DNA of 64,000 nucleotides from a virus (IMGVR_UViG_3300022188_000006:92276-156275), one strand, 5' to 3'. Counted from the stretch's first letter, positions 23,124 through 32,229 are shown. The notes: generated by a model not told the origin, from the letters alone. Numbers and translations are program-made.

Positions 23124-24947
23124 CTACTTGGCTTCAGCCCAGTTATCGCCAATACCGACCTTTGCTATCAGTGGGACAAGCAAATTTGTAACCGCCTCCA
23201 TAACCTCCTTCAGCCTCTGGGCTGCCTGCTCGGCGATTTCCTCCGGAGCCTCGACAACCAGCTCGTCATGGACCTGTAGGAGCATGTGCACACCCTCCCA
23301 GCGGGGATCCTGCATCATCATTCGTCTTCTCTCTCTGGAGAAGTTGCGCATCGCGATATTCATTATGTCTGCGGCACTACCCTGAATGCTGGCATTCGTT
23401 CCGACCCTGACCGCGCTCTCGAAGTCCTTTTTCACCAGCGCCGCAAGATTCCTTTTTCTCCCCGCTATGGTCGTCACATAGCCGCGTGTCCTCAACATTT
23501 CTCTGATCTGGAGGTGATACCGAGGTATCGCTGAATATCGCTCGAAGAACCTCGTGCTGTACTTCTTGCACTCAGCCACTGTCTTCACCAGGCGCGCATT
23601 TTTCCACAGCATCCGCTGTAGGCCCTGCGGACTCAGCCCGTAGATCAGCCCGAAATTGCACGCCTTTGCAATCACCCGGTTGTCCTCGGACCCGCCCAAT
23701 CCTAACGCTTCCTGCGTTCGACTGTGTATATCGCCATCCTCGCGGTAAATCTCGATCATCGTCTTATCTTGAGACCGATGCGCCATCAATCTCAGTTCTA
23801 TCTGGGAGTAATCTGCGACACACAGCTTGTTGCCGGGAGTAGCCACAAAAGCTTTCCTGAGTGCGTATTTTTCCCCTTTCTTTGGCCGCGGAATGTTCTG
23901 CAAATTGGGGTCAGAACTAGATAACCGCATCGTCTTCGTGCCGGTTGAGTGGAACGAGCAGTGTATCCGGCTCTCAGGATCTGAAGAAACCAGCTTGAGG
24001 AACGGGTCTACGTATGTGCCACGTATCTTCGTCAACTTACGGAAGTACAATAGGTCCCGCACGAAGTCATTCTCGACGTAGCGGGTCAGAATGTCCTCGC
24101 CAGTCCCGTAAAAACCCTTCTTCCCTCGCTTCATGAATGGCAACGGCTTGAGCCTGAGCCCCTCCGGGTCGTCGAATAGGTATTTGCTGATGCGCTCCGG
24201 ACTGGTCAACATGACCTTTCCATTTGACATAGCAATAGCCCTATCTTCTACCTCTTTGATTTCCTGCATAAGGTACTTACGGTACTCCCTCAGGTAGTCT
24301 CCGTCTATGCGGATACCTCGATACTCCATCTCTGCAAGAATGCGCACCAGGGGCATCGCCATGTCCCAGAATACCTTCTTCACCTTTGGTCGGCGATTGA
24401 CCTGCCTCGTCAGCTCCTTGTAGCACGCCATCGTCCAGAGCGCATCATCCTTTCCGTATTGCTCCTCGTCTTTCCCGAACAGACCGCCACTCAGAGCGCT
24501 CTCCTTCCATGTCTCCAAAATGACGCCAAACAGCTCGTGCGTCAAGCTACCACGGCCCTTCAGAGCAAGTCTGCCGGTTCCAGACCTGTTTTCGTCCAGA
24601 CAGTAGGCCAGTATCATTGTGTCTGCAACACGACAGTTCACGTCCCAGGAAGCTGCCCACATGAATTTCAAATCGAACTTACCACCATGAAACACTGCCG
24701 TCTTCTCGCTGTCTGAAAGCGCAGGCTTCAGTCTCTCTTTCAGAACGTGCAGAGGGATACTTCTAGATTGCCTCTGAACTCTGAAATACCATCCATCCTT
24801 CTCTGAAACAGCAAACGAAACGCCGATAATCCGGTCCTCACGTGGATTCAGACCCGTGGTCTCCAAGTCCATCGAGAAGACCTTGGCCTTCTTCAAGGAC
24901 TTCACACAAGAGTCGAGTTGAGCCAACAGAAGATCCGTCTCGTTCAT
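23124..24947 (-). CDS. polA: DNA polymerase I family (3'-5' exonuclease + polymerase)
   Basis: 607 residues, without the 5'-3' nuclease domain. Exonuclease motifs: MDLETTG (D27, E29), HGGKFDLKF, and YGKDD. Polymerase motif A DYSQIELR (about residue 378), O-helix RVIAKACNFGLIYG (about 422; Phe at the position of E. coli F762), motif C VHDELV (about 556). It copies phage DNA with proofreading. The ATG follows AGGT at 4 nt, immediately after the terminator of the SSB gene, so it may depend on read-through or an unseen promoter. Standard phage replicative PolA. Confidence 0.95.
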   Translation of the reverse strand: MNETDLLLAQLDSCVKSLKKAKVFSMDLETTGLNPREDRIIGVSFAVSEKDGWYFRVQRQSRSIPLHVLKERLKPALSDSEKTAVFHGGKFDLKFMWAASWDVNCRVADTMILAYCLDENRSGTGRLALKGRGSLTHELFGVILETWKESALSGGLFGKDEEQYGKDDALWTMACYKELTRQVNRRPKVKKVFWDMAMPLVRILAEMEYRGIRIDGDYLREYRKYLMQEIKEVEDRAIAMSNGKVMLTSPERISKYLFDDPEGLRLKPLPFMKRGKKGFYGTGEDILTRYVENDFVRDLLYFRKLTKIRGTYVDPFLKLVSSDPESRIHCSFHSTGTKTMRLSSSDPNLQNIPRPKKGEKYALRKAFVATPGNKLCVADYSQIELRLMAHRSQDKTMIEIYREDGDIHSRTQEALGLGGSEDNRVIAKACNFGLIYGLSPQGLQRMLWKNARLVKTVAECKKYSTRFFERYSAIPRYHLQIREMLRTRGYVTTIAGRKRNLAALVKKDFESAVRVGTNASIQGSAADIMNIAMRNFSRERRRMMMQDPRWEGVHMLLQVHDELVVEAPEEIAEQAAQRLKEVMEAVTNLLVPLIAKVGIGDNWAEAK

Positions 24948-24970
24948 ATCGACCTGTCAACCGCTCAATG

Positions 24971-24996
24971 AAAAAAGGGCGGGCCGAAGCCCGCCC
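24971..24996 (-). terminator. Rho-independent terminator after SSB
   Basis: On the minus strand GGGCGGGC-TTCG-GCCCGCCC followed by TTTTTT: an 8-bp GC stem closed by a UUCG tetraloop. Stem at 24977-24984 and 24989-24996. It lies 8 nt after the SSB stop and 25 nt before the polymerase start. Confidence 0.92.
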
Positions 24997-25003
24997 CGGG
25001 ACG

Positions 25004-25807
25004 TCAGAACGGTATGTCATCAGCAGCAGAAATCGGATTCCCCGCCTCCGGCTTTGGCGCCGATGCTCCACTACTACTTCCCCCGGACTTCCGCCTCCCG
25101 TTGCCGTCCGTGATCTGGTACTGGCTGAAGAGCCGCTGCTGCTCATCAATCGGCATCGGAGCGAACAAGTCCCGATAGAATTTCTCGGCTTCCTCGGCCG
25201 TGAATCCATACGGATCCAGATTCATATTCTCCGCGCCGTACTGCTTCAGGTATGCCTTCAGGTCGTCGATCTTCTCCATTGGTTCATAATCGTCGCCGAC
25301 CCTAGGACTGCGCTTCTCGTGCCGAGCGACGGTGTACAGCCAACCCTTCAGGTTTCCCTTGCGTTCCTTCTTGGTCTCGATAATCGACAACGCTGAAGGA
25401 ACGGCCATAAGCAGCTTCTTTCGGGGTGTCACCCTCATCTCTCCGGTATCGCGGTCCTTCCAGGGCGTAACATCGAGAATAGTCATCGCACCGACGAACA
25501 TCCTGCGGAACCCGAGATCTGCCGGCTTACACGGAATCCCGGCCGTCTTCGTACAGGTCACGTAGACACAATTTGCCCAGTCGCCGTCCAAGTCGAGCTT
25601 GTACTCGTACCGACAGAACGGAACCAGTGGCATTGTGTGACCACCACGCTCAACTGTCCAGTCGAAATCGTCCAAGAAAATAATCCGGGCTTCCGAACCG
25701 ACCTTCAGCCAGAAGCGGCTCTGCCGGTTGTTCCCGAACTCGCCGCCAGACCCATCGTTCGTAACTCGCCCCTGCTCAAAACCTCCCATAAACCAGTCAC
25801 CAGCCAT
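25004..25807 (-). CDS. Phage single-stranded DNA-binding protein
   Basis: 267 residues. Beta-rich core with aromatic residues (FDWTVERGGHTMPLVPFCRY, 48-67) and conserved Cys, then a Gly/Ser-rich linker and an acidic tip ending DDIPF. That tip is shared with bacterial SSB, where it recruits polymerase, primase and helicases. It protects ssDNA at the fork. Next to polymerase and primase genes and closed by an intrinsic terminator, which suggests high, separate expression. AAGGAG 7 nt before the ATG. Confidence 0.85.
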   Translation of the reverse strand: MAGDWFMGGFEQGRVTNDGSGGEFGNNRQSRFWLKVGSEARIIFLDDFDWTVERGGHTMPLVPFCRYEYKLDLDGDWANCVYVTCTKTAGIPCKPADLGFRRMFVGAMTILDVTPWKDRDTGEMRVTPRKKLLMAVPSALSIIETKKERKGNLKGWLYTVARHEKRSPRVGDDYEPMEKIDDLKAYLKQYGAENMNLDPYGFTAEEAEKFYRDLFAPMPIDEQQRLFSQYQITDGNGRRKSGGSSSGASAPKPEAGNPISAADDIPF

Positions 25808-25833
25808 TGCTCTACTCCTTTCCTCTCCTCTGT

Positions 25834-25846
25834 TGCCAATTTGGCA
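25834..25846. promoter_or_regulatory. 13-nt palindrome upstream of SSB
   Basis: TGCCAA-T-TTGGCA, a perfect 6+6 palindrome 27 nt before the SSB start codon in an 83-nt gap. It looks like an operator. GGCCGG direct repeats follow at about 25860-25877. No clear promoter was identified. Confidence 0.4.
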
Positions 25847-25890
25847 CCATGACTTTACCGGCCACGCACCGGCCCATGAATTTGAGTGTG

Positions 25891-26958
25891 CTAAATAAAG
25901 CGAAGCGTCTCCGCTCTTTCAATGCACTTTCTGACAGAATCTTCATCCATGCCACAAAAATCCTTTTGCTTATATGATCCACTGTCGGCATCTCGTGCTG
26001 CACCGCACTTTCTGCATAGTATCTCCCTTCCAGAGGAAGACAATTTCAACCTAAAATCACCACATGCACAGGTCTCTGCAGGCCAGGCAACCTTCAGAAG
26101 GCATCTGTTCTTCAGTCGGTGAACAGCTTTCGCCATTCCACGTAAACCGGCGACATCCCAGTCGAGCGCGAGAACAATTGGCTTCTTCATAGATAACAGC
26201 TTTTCGGCCTGAATCGCTGAGACCTCGGCACCCATTACGGCCACCGCGTCAAAACCGCACTGCCTCAGCCAGATCGCGTCGAAAAAACCCTCCACAACCA
26301 GCATCTGGTCGGCGACACTCGCTAGGTGTTCACCATAAAGATATCGGCTCTTCTTAAAAGGAATCATCGGCAGATACTTGGGCCGCTGGTTCTCAAAAAT
26401 AGTCCTCGTCATTACACCCACAAGAGCCTTGTCGGCACTCCTCCTAACGGGAATCACGACCTTGCCCTCTTCCTTGTGATAACCCAGATCCCACAGCTTG
26501 CAGCTCTCCAGGGTTATCCCGCGGTCGAGGACGTAACGCGGAACCCTCCCAGAGAACGGCGCCAATTCTTCCTCTGAAAGTACCTCGTCAGGTTCTACAG
26601 CCACGGGAGCAAACTGATCCAACGTCCTATATTTTGTCTCCAAACTGGAGACACGTAGTGCCTCGCCCTCATGCTGCTCTACCAGCCTCAAAATCTCCGG
26701 AGGGATCAACATGCCAAGGCTCTGCAACCTACGGCAGAGCTTCTTCACCGAGCCGCCGGATTCTCCGCAAGCAAAGCAGTGATAGCGACTGCCCTGTCCT
26801 GGCTCAGAGATCTCTATACTGAATGATGGGTGGCGGTCCCTAAAATCCTTGTGCGTGAACCTGGCAAACGGACAGTTTGCAGAGATGTTTTTTTCTCTCT
26901 CTGATATCTTGCCGCAGCCCAGGCCCGAGAGGACCTGCCTTAGATGTGCTCTATCCAT
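25891..26958 (-). CDS. DnaG-type primase with extra zinc ribbon
   Basis: 355 residues. N-terminal zinc-binding part NCPFARFTH…YHCFACGESGG, then the TOPRIM fold: LVVEGFFDAIW (about residue 220, catalytic Glu) and LALDWDVAG (about 266, DxD). Near the C-terminus a second four-Cys ribbon CACGDF…CRKC (about 300-325) is inserted, unusual for primases this short. It synthesises RNA primers and should act with the DnaB-like helicase. No helicase-interaction domain of usual size follows. AAGGGG lies only 1-2 nt from the ATG, so the start is uncertain. Confidence 0.9.
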   Translation of the reverse strand: MDRAHLRQVLSGLGCGKISEREKNISANCPFARFTHKDFRDRHPSFSIEISEPGQGSRYHCFACGESGGSVKKLCRRLQSLGMLIPPEILRLVEQHEGEALRVSSLETKYRTLDQFAPVAVEPDEVLSEEELAPFSGRVPRYVLDRGITLESCKLWDLGYHKEEGKVVIPVRRSADKALVGVMTRTIFENQRPKYLPMIPFKKSRYLYGEHLASVADQMLVVEGFFDAIWLRQCGFDAVAVMGAEVSAIQAEKLLSMKKPIVLALDWDVAGLRGMAKAVHRLKNRCLLKVAWPAETCACGDFRLKLSSSGREILCRKCGAARDADSGSYKQKDFCGMDEDSVRKCIERAETLRFI

Positions 26959-27013
26959 TCCCCTTGCTAACCAAACGTCGCCGCAGATGCGGCCCCCGTC
27001 TCTCCGTCACCGG

Positions 27014-27322
27014 TCAGAGCCGGCCCCATTTTTCCGTCACGTGTAGCACTTGCGTGCCCTCTGGTAGAAATACGAATACCTTCTTCTCTCTCCTCGCCGC
27101 TTCCGCCACTGACTCTTTCAAAGCCTTCATGGCCTCCTCGGAGACTTCCTTCGGAAGCGTAAGAAACACAAGATTCTCCAGCTCGGTCCGCCAACAGCGT
27201 ATCTCGTCCAGCTCGATACCTTCTCCGTCCAACGCCTTCAATCTGAGTGTCAGACCCTCTGGAGCATGCTTTTTGTCGAACTCGTCCATACTAGACTTAC
27301 CGCCCTCGTTTACAGCTTTCAA
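27014..27322 (-). CDS. Hypothetical protein between primase and AAA+ cluster
   Basis: 102 residues from a TTG that forms a TTGA overlap with the upstream stop and has AGGA 7 nt before it; an ATG at 27289 is the alternative. Two alpha/beta halves: LEGIELDEI-type strand, VFLTLPKEV, a helix EEAMKALKESVAEAARRE, and VFVFLPEGTQVLHV. Possibly a small ferredoxin-like fold. Unknown function. Confidence 0.6.
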   Translation of the reverse strand: MKAVNEGGKSSMDEFDKKHAPEGLTLRLKALDGEGIELDEIRCWRTELENLVFLTLPKEVSEEAMKALKESVAEAARREKKVFVFLPEGTQVLHVTEKWGRL

Positions 27323-27792
27323 GTAACTTTCCTGGCACGCGCTTCGATTTCCTCAAACATCGCAATAGCAATCATGCTGGCAAGCTTGTCACGGATTTCC
27401 CGTGTGTGCGTCCGATAAAATTCTTCCTGTTGTTCTGGCGTAGTGTAATCAGGGTTAATGTATCCAGAATCTAGCATCTCCTCCCGGTCTGCCTCTGCGG
27501 CTACCCGCCGCGCCACTTCCCAAAGCCACTTCGGAATTACATCGGAAACAAAACAAAGCTTGAACACGTCTTTCGTAACAAGCTGCCCCAGTCCATTCTC
27601 CTCTGCATCGCCATTACCGGCATAGATCGCATAGACCTCACCATCCGGGACATTAAGCCTGCGCCACTTCTTTGCCTCGCGAAACGAACGCCACACACGA
27701 GTTCCCCGAGACACGCTTGCCTCGGGGTCGTTCTTTATCCGCCGGTACTCCTGCCGGCTCAGCACCACATACATCGCGTCAGGCATCTTCAT
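27319..27792 (-). CDS. Hypothetical protein, helical C-terminus
   Basis: 158 residues from the ATG at 27792 (GAGG 9 nt upstream); the ORF extends further upstream inside the AAA+ gene. The N-terminus (MYVVLSRQEYRRI…VWRSFREAKKW) suggests an alpha/beta domain with VYAIYAG; the C-terminal half is helical with an Arg/Glu-rich end. Overlaps both neighbours. Unknown. Confidence 0.6.
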   Translation of the reverse strand: MKMPDAMYVVLSRQEYRRIKNDPEASVSRGTRVWRSFREAKKWRRLNVPDGEVYAIYAGNGDAEENGLGQLVTKDVFKLCFVSDVIPKWLWEVARRVAAEADREEMLDSGYINPDYTTPEQQEEFYRTHTREIRDKLASMIAIAMFEEIEARARKVT

Positions 27793-28804
27793 ACGTGGGC
27801 GCCTCGGCCGCAACGACAACTTTCCTGTCATCGGTCACCGGGCCATCACCCTTGTACTCCTTGCTGTTGGGGAGCGTAAAGAGTCCTTTGACCTGCTTTA
27901 ACGCCTGGTCGTAACTGTTGCCCATCACAATGACCGAGATGAACAGCTCTTTCAGGTGAGCGAAGGAAAGCCCCTCGGTATCGTCGACCCACCGGTCGAT
28001 ATCAGCGACCGCGACATCATCGTAGTTCTCGGCACCCTGCGAAAACAGGAACTTGAAGAATGCTTTCCGGCAGATCGGAGAAGGCGGTCCGAAGTAGTAT
28101 CTCCGGTCGAACCTGCTCGGTCTATTGATGATCCGCTCCCCCAGCCTCTCAGGGTAGTTCGTCGTCGCGATGTACACTACCTTCGAAACCCCAGAAACAC
28201 CGTCCAATAGGTTCAGCACCGTGCTCTCGCAAAACCGCTGTACTAGGGAGTCGATGTCTTCCAGGAGAACGATCAGAGGCACATCAGGCTGCACGTTCCT
28301 GACAGTCCGGAGCGCACTCACGAGCGTCTCCGGAGGGCAATCCCCAAGCAGCACGATGCCTCCACGGGAGACCAGCTGCGTGGTTAGTAGTTTTACAGCC
28401 GATGTCTTTCCTCCACCGGGAGGCCCGTGAAAGAGAATCCCACGCTTGTAGACCAGCCCGTAGTCGTGGAAAATCTGCTCCCTCTTCCAGAAATCCTCAA
28501 TGTGCTCTAGGACATCCGCAGCAAAGCTGTCAGGAAGAGCTGCGAGCTTTCCGCCACTATCCGGCATCCGAACAAAAATCAGGCCACGCTCCATGGTCAC
28601 CACAGGTTTGTACATGCCAGGCGGCAACTCGTTCTGCGTATGGCCGACCGCGGCAAACTCTACACCGTCATTAGACGCCCACTGCGTTGCTGTCAGTAGG
28701 CCGCCCCTCTTGGCAGTTCTGAGTACACGTAGCGCATCTTCCGGCGCCAGATGTATCCCAAACTCCTGCCGAAAGAAATCACTTACTTTTTGTTCGGCAG
28801 CCAT
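27779..28804 (-). CDS. BCS1/FtsH-like AAA+ ATPase
   Basis: 341 residues. N-terminal 110 residues are specific to this protein; then YKRGILFHGPPGGGKTSA (Walker A, about residue 126), IVLLEDIDSL (Walker B, about 180), IATTN (sensor 1) and RPSRFDRR (arginine finger). The preceding Tyr-x-Arg-Gly motif is typical of BCS1/26S-type AAA ATPases, which remodel or unfold proteins. It may act as a phage chaperone or unfoldase in replication. AGGGG 5 nt before the ATG. Directly follows the cold-shock gene. Confidence 0.85.
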   Translation of the reverse strand: MAAEQKVSDFFRQEFGIHLAPEDALRVLRTAKRGGLLTATQWASNDGVEFAAVGHTQNELPPGMYKPVVTMERGLIFVRMPDSGGKLAALPDSFAADVLEHIEDFWKREQIFHDYGLVYKRGILFHGPPGGGKTSAVKLLTTQLVSRGGIVLLGDCPPETLVSALRTVRNVQPDVPLIVLLEDIDSLVQRFCESTVLNLLDGVSGVSKVVYIATTNYPERLGERIINRPSRFDRRYYFGPPSPICRKAFFKFLFSQGAENYDDVAVADIDRWVDDTEGLSFAHLKELFISVIVMGNSYDQALKQVKGLFTLPNSKEYKGDGPVTDDRKVVVAAEAPTYEDA

Positions 28805-28812
28805 CTTGACCC

Positions 28813-29019
28813 CTAATCTGCGATCTTGACCTTTGTCGCGATCTTGCCCCTACGGCCATCTGTGAGTTCATATTCTACAGTCTGATTTTCCTGCAAGATA
28901 CGAAATCCCTCGCCGTCGATGCCGGTATAATGCACGAACACGTCGCTCCCGCCGTCATCAGGGATGATAAACCCGTAGCCCTTCTTTTTGTCAAACCACT
29001 TTACTCTTCCGCTCGGCAT
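28813..29019 (-). CDS. Cold-shock domain protein
   Basis: 68 residues, the full length of the family. VKWFDKKKGYGFI (RNP1) and DVFVHYTGI (RNP2) are the nucleic-acid-binding motifs. It probably binds single-stranded RNA or DNA, melting mRNA structure or assisting phage transcription. Phage-encoded copies are known but uncommon. AAAGGA before the ATG; co-transcribed with the AAA+ gene. Confidence 0.92.
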   Translation of the reverse strand: MPSGRVKWFDKKKGYGFIIPDDGGSDVFVHYTGIDGEGFRILQENQTVEYELTDGRRGKIATKVKIAD

Positions 29020-29041
29020 TTGTGTTCCTTTCGAAGCTGCG

Positions 29042-29347
29042 CTATTCGATGTCGTTCAGGCCGCCCACAAGACCGTCGGGCTTCCTATCTAATAGTTTAT
29101 TCAGTTGTATCTCCTTGTACAAGTCTCCGACCTGTCCATCCTCTCTGAAGTCGAACCAGACAACCGTCTGACACTTCGCACAGGCGAAGAACATTCGGCT
29201 AACAAGCAACGGCCTCCCGTTGTCATCGAGCTCCGGGCCGGTCATATCGGCGTTGGGCCTGTGCTGATGCGCTTTGGTCCGAACGTACCGCATTTTTCGC
29301 TCGCACATTGGGCAGTAGACAACACGCTCAAATCTTAATCCGGACAT
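29042..29347 (-). CDS. Small zinc-ribbon protein
   Basis: 101 residues. CPMCERKM (residues 12-19) and CAKCQTVVWF (about 56-65) form a four-Cys zinc ribbon. The linker contains a His-rich TKAHQHRPN. The C-terminus is Leu/Asp-rich. AGGA 7 nt before the ATG. Probably a nucleic-acid or adaptor protein; no family assigned. Confidence 0.65.
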   Translation of the reverse strand: MSGLRFERVVYCPMCERKMRYVRTKAHQHRPNADMTGPELDDNGRPLLVSRMFFACAKCQTVVWFDFREDGQVGDLYKEIQLNKLLDRKPDGLVGGLNDIE

Positions 29348-29369
29348 GGTTCTTTCCTATAATGAGCTG

Positions 29370-30152
29370 TCACGGCAGCCTGTTCTGCAAATACTCACCA
29401 ACCAATATACACGTCGGCGTATAACCAACGGTCTTCTTGACTCCGGCCTTGACGTACCGCTTGTAAGGCCAATTCTTGAAGGGCCAGGAACCCGGTTTTC
29501 TCTCTGCGAACGGCACCACCTGGTTGGTCTCCTCCTCGTGTCCCTCCGACCACCTATAGACATCTGGATACTCGACTCGACATTTCCGGCGAGCGATGTA
29601 AGAATAGAACGGGTTCTCCTCGCAAAGCCAGATGAGGCTTTTAGATGGCGTCTTACCGGTAACCAGGTAAGCCAGGAATACAGAGTTCACGTGCTGTCTC
29701 AGCCATGGAATCCAGCGTACCAGCCACCCAAAAGCGGGTCCACATCGCACCAACCATCTGGCCTTGTGCTTCACAAGAAACGGGTCCTGCAGCTTGGCGC
29801 CGCAGTCAATGGCAAACCGCAATCCGGCGGGTCCAGCGAAAGACTGCGCTTTCTTCTTGTACCAGAATTCCGGCATCTTCTCTGACCGAATCCAGTCAGC
29901 ACTGACCGGCATAGGAGCAAAATTCCGCGCGTCAGGACCAACCTCCAGCAAAACGCGCAGATACCTCTCCGCTTTCTCGGCTACCTCTTTGTCGCCCTCC
30001 AAGAGAGAAGCGCCGCAAAGCAACCCAACCCAAGCCATACCGTCTATCCAGTTGGTATACCCGAAAGGCACGACCTGGGAGAAATACCCATTCTCCTCCG
30101 AGAATGCTGACAACACAAGCTCCCTAGCCTCTTCCAGCTTGTTCTTGTCCAT
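29370..30152 (-). CDS. Unknown Trp-rich helical protein
   Basis: 260 residues with many Trp, Tyr and Pro residues in helical repeats (YTNWIDGMAWVGLLCGASLL, then WLVRCGPAFGWLVRWIPWL). This is reminiscent of alpha/alpha-toroid proteins, but no catalytic motif is evident. No signal peptide or clear membrane segment. Contains palindrome copy 3 (29894-29908). AAGG 7 nt before the ATG. Function not assignable. Confidence 0.6.
   Translation of the reverse strand: MDKNKLEEARELVLSAFSEENGYFSQVVPFGYTNWIDGMAWVGLLCGASLLEGDKEVAEKAERYLRVLLEVGPDARNFAPMPVSADWIRSEKMPEFWYKKKAQSFAGPAGLRFAIDCGAKLQDPFLVKHKARWLVRCGPAFGWLVRWIPWLRQHVNSVFLAYLVTGKTPSKSLIWLCEENPFYSYIARRKCRVEYPDVYRWSEGHEEETNQVVPFAERKPGSWPFKNWPYKRYVKAGVKKTVGYTPTCILVGEYLQNRLP
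29894..29908. repeat. Dispersed palindrome copy 3 (in 29370-30152)
   Basis: AGTCAGCACTGACCG. It keeps the 13-mer GTCAGCACTGACC identical to copies 1, 2 and 4, with one outer base changed. Minus-strand codons read Pro-Val-Ser-Ala-Asp. Confidence 0.7.
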
Positions 30153-30164
30153 GGGATGACCTTT

Positions 30165-30419
30165 TTATTCCGGCCGGTATCTCTCAATCACAGCCAGCGC
30201 GTCCCTGGCGGCCTGTCGAAATCGCTCGTCCCCTTCCTGCTCTGCAATGTCTTGCAGGATCTTGGCCGCCACGAAGAAACTTCCAGTCCCAAACTGCCAG
30301 CCACTTGGTGTCTGCTCGACTCGGCAGTTACCTGCTTTTTCGTCGATAACGGCTACTAGCCCAAAATCTCCCTCATACCTACGCTTCGTTCTTCCGTCCT
30401 CAATGCTCACAGAGACCAT
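30165..30419 (-). CDS. Small hypothetical protein after actin-like gene
   Basis: 84 residues. N-terminal beta strands (VSVSIEDGRTKRRYEGDFGL) and a helical C-terminus (AAKILQDIAEQ…ALAVIERY). AGGA 8 nt before the ATG. Lies directly after the actin-like gene, so it could be an accessory protein, but no family is recognised. Confidence 0.55.
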   Translation of the reverse strand: MVSVSIEDGRTKRRYEGDFGLVAVIDEKAGNCRVEQTPSGWQFGTGSFFVAAKILQDIAEQEGDERFRQAARDALAVIERYRPE

Positions 30420-30434
30420 CGTTCTTTTCCTTTC

Positions 30435-31424
30435 CTAAATAGAACCGGCTACAAGCGCACCGCGCGTGACCGTATACAGTGGGTCATCAGCGACCCTGAT
30501 GTCTTTCACCGGAATTGGAAACTGCAGACGCTCGAACACATCGGTGAACACCTTCACAAAACCATTCGGAGCCGAGGTTCCTCCGGCACTCACAATCGTG
30601 ACTGGCTCGCTAAAGTTCGGCATGTCCTTGCCTGCTTCGAACCTCCGCTTGATGTTCTCCAGTGAATACTGGATGGCAGCCTCATAGTAAGACCTAATAG
30701 CCGCCTGTTCTCTGCTCAGCTTTTCCCCGGTCAGGCTGAACGCCGGATCTTCCTTAATCGCCGTCATCCGCGGCTTCACCTCCCCACAGACCTGCGCCGC
30801 TTTTTCGTCGATGTAGTCTCCTGCCCGGGCGGAAGAAAAAGTTATCACAGGAACACTCTTAAACGCGACACAGACGTTGACCATGCCGCCACCCCAAGAA
30901 ATTCCAATCCCGGTAAACTGCTCGTCTGCCAGTTCTGCGAGGACCACCGCATGGCCCTCGGTCACGGGCACAGACTCGATCTGTCTTTTTTGTAGAATCC
31001 CTTCGATCACGGACTTGTGGAAAGTGCCGTCGAAGTTTGCGTCCACAGGATCCGCAGGCATCGAATAGCAGCACTTGTCTCCAGCTTCTGCGCCAGCGTC
31101 TGAAAGGAGCCTACCTATCATCCTGTCCATCATTGGTATGGCATCAGCCTCCCCAGAACTGATAACTCCAGACTGCATGGGCCGACGCACTTCCTTCCCA
31201 AATGTCTTCGCCAGCTCGAAAGCTTCGTCACCGGCGATATACAGCTTCCCGTCCAACTCAAACTCAGGGACGTTCATGGTGCCCAACATCCTCTTGCTGA
31301 ACGCATCGTTCGGAACCTCAAAGAATACGTTCCGCAGACTTGACACCTTCACATCTCCGTCCGAATCTTCCCACGCACAGACCAGCGTCGCTGTTCCTGG
31401 ATCCAAGGCCACAACCTTAGGCAT
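30435..31424 (-). CDS. Actin-like (ParM/Hsp70-fold) ATPase
   Basis: 329 residues. Phosphate-1 motif VALDPGTATLV at the N-terminus, phosphate-2 GIGISWGGGMVNV (about residues 172-184) and adenosine motif IVSAGGTSAPNGF (about 275-287) define the actin/Hsp70/ParM fold. Phage actin homologues can form filaments that position or move DNA; a chaperone-like ATPase is the alternative. The upstream overlapping gene encodes a coiled-coil protein that could be its adaptor. GGAGGG before the ATG. Polymer formation cannot be judged from sequence. Confidence 0.8.
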   Translation of the reverse strand: MPKVVALDPGTATLVCAWEDSDGDVKVSSLRNVFFEVPNDAFSKRMLGTMNVPEFELDGKLYIAGDEAFELAKTFGKEVRRPMQSGVISSGEADAIPMMDRMIGRLLSDAGAEAGDKCCYSMPADPVDANFDGTFHKSVIEGILQKRQIESVPVTEGHAVVLAELADEQFTGIGISWGGGMVNVCVAFKSVPVITFSSARAGDYIDEKAAQVCGEVKPRMTAIKEDPAFSLTGEKLSREQAAIRSYYEAAIQYSLENIKRRFEAGKDMPNFSEPVTIVSAGGTSAPNGFVKVFTDVFERLQFPIPVKDIRVADDPLYTVTRGALVAGSI

Positions 31425-31863
31425 CGTTCTTCCCTCCGCGCAATTTTCTCAACAATTCCTTATTTCGGGCCACACCGGCCGTCTTGTCACCGCGAAGTTC
31501 TACCTCGTCGATATTTGTAGTCATCTCGGAACTGAACACCTCGGAAGCTAGAGCCTCCTTGATATTGGGAACGCCAGCATCACCGGAAACTGGGCTAGCC
31601 GTAGCCGGCACCGCAAGTCCCGAAAGTTTTTCCTCAAGCACTTCGGCCAGCATCTCCCGCAAAGCATTTGGATCCTGCTGTACACTGATACTTACCTCCT
31701 GCGGCGTTTTTTGTGCTGCGGATCCAACGGCTGCCAAAAACACCATTCGCATGACCTCTTTTAGTTCCGCCTTGTCCTTTTCGTTGAGGCTACGGAGCCG
31801 CGCCTTCTGTCGATCAAGGCGTGCCCACAATCTCTCAAAGGCTTCGACAGCTTCGTTATTCAA
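31417..31863 (-). CDS. Coiled-coil protein upstream of actin-like gene
   Basis: 148 residues from a TTG in a TTGA overlap with the previous stop; a second TTG at 31905 with GAGGT 5 nt upstream is possible. The N-terminal 60 residues (EAFERLWARLDRQKARLRSL…) are helical and coiled-coil-like, with an Ala/Pro-rich linker and a basic C-terminus. ATG of the actin-like gene overlaps its stop. The pairing recalls actin plus adaptor operons, but that is inference. Confidence 0.55.
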   Translation of the reverse strand: MNNEAVEAFERLWARLDRQKARLRSLNEKDKAELKEVMRMVFLAAVGSAAQKTPQEVSISVQQDPNALREMLAEVLEEKLSGLAVPATASPVSGDAGVPNIKEALASEVFSSEMTTNIDEVELRGDKTAGVARNKELLRKLRGGKNDA

Positions 31864-32207
31864 CGCAGTTTCAGTTCCAGTGTCACAGCATTGCAGTGCC
31901 GGCAAATAGCTACCTCGTCGATCTCAAGCCGCCGGCCACACCTCCCGCAGTGTCTGTTCGCCTTGGCTCTCTTTCTTTCTATCTCGTCCTTTGTCAGGGC
32001 TATGATCGCTGAGATGCTGTACTTTGTTTTGCGCTTCACCCAGTTGTCAAAGCCGCCAAGCTCCAACAGGGCATACTCTGAAGCTGGTAAAACCTCCTTA
32101 AGTACGTCCAACGAGCGCATCAGAAATTTCTTCTGTGCGTCCGTAACGGCACTCTCTATCGCAAAACCTCCCTCCCACCAATCAGATGGAGGCTTCTGTT
32201 TTTCCAT
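31860..32207 (-). CDS. Zinc-ribbon protein
   Basis: 115 residues from the ATG at 32207 (AAGGT 8 nt upstream). Helical N-terminal 80 residues (FLMRSLDVLKEVLPASEY) followed by CGRCGRRLEIDEVAICRHC, a four-Cys zinc ribbon. Possibly a DNA-binding regulator of the actin-like operon. No family recognised. Confidence 0.6.
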   Translation of the reverse strand: MEKQKPPSDWWEGGFAIESAVTDAQKKFLMRSLDVLKEVLPASEYALLELGGFDNWVKRKTKYSISAIIALTKDEIERKRAKANRHCGRCGRRLEIDEVAICRHCNAVTLELKLR

Positions 32208-32229
32208 TTTACGTGACCTTTGGTTTTGT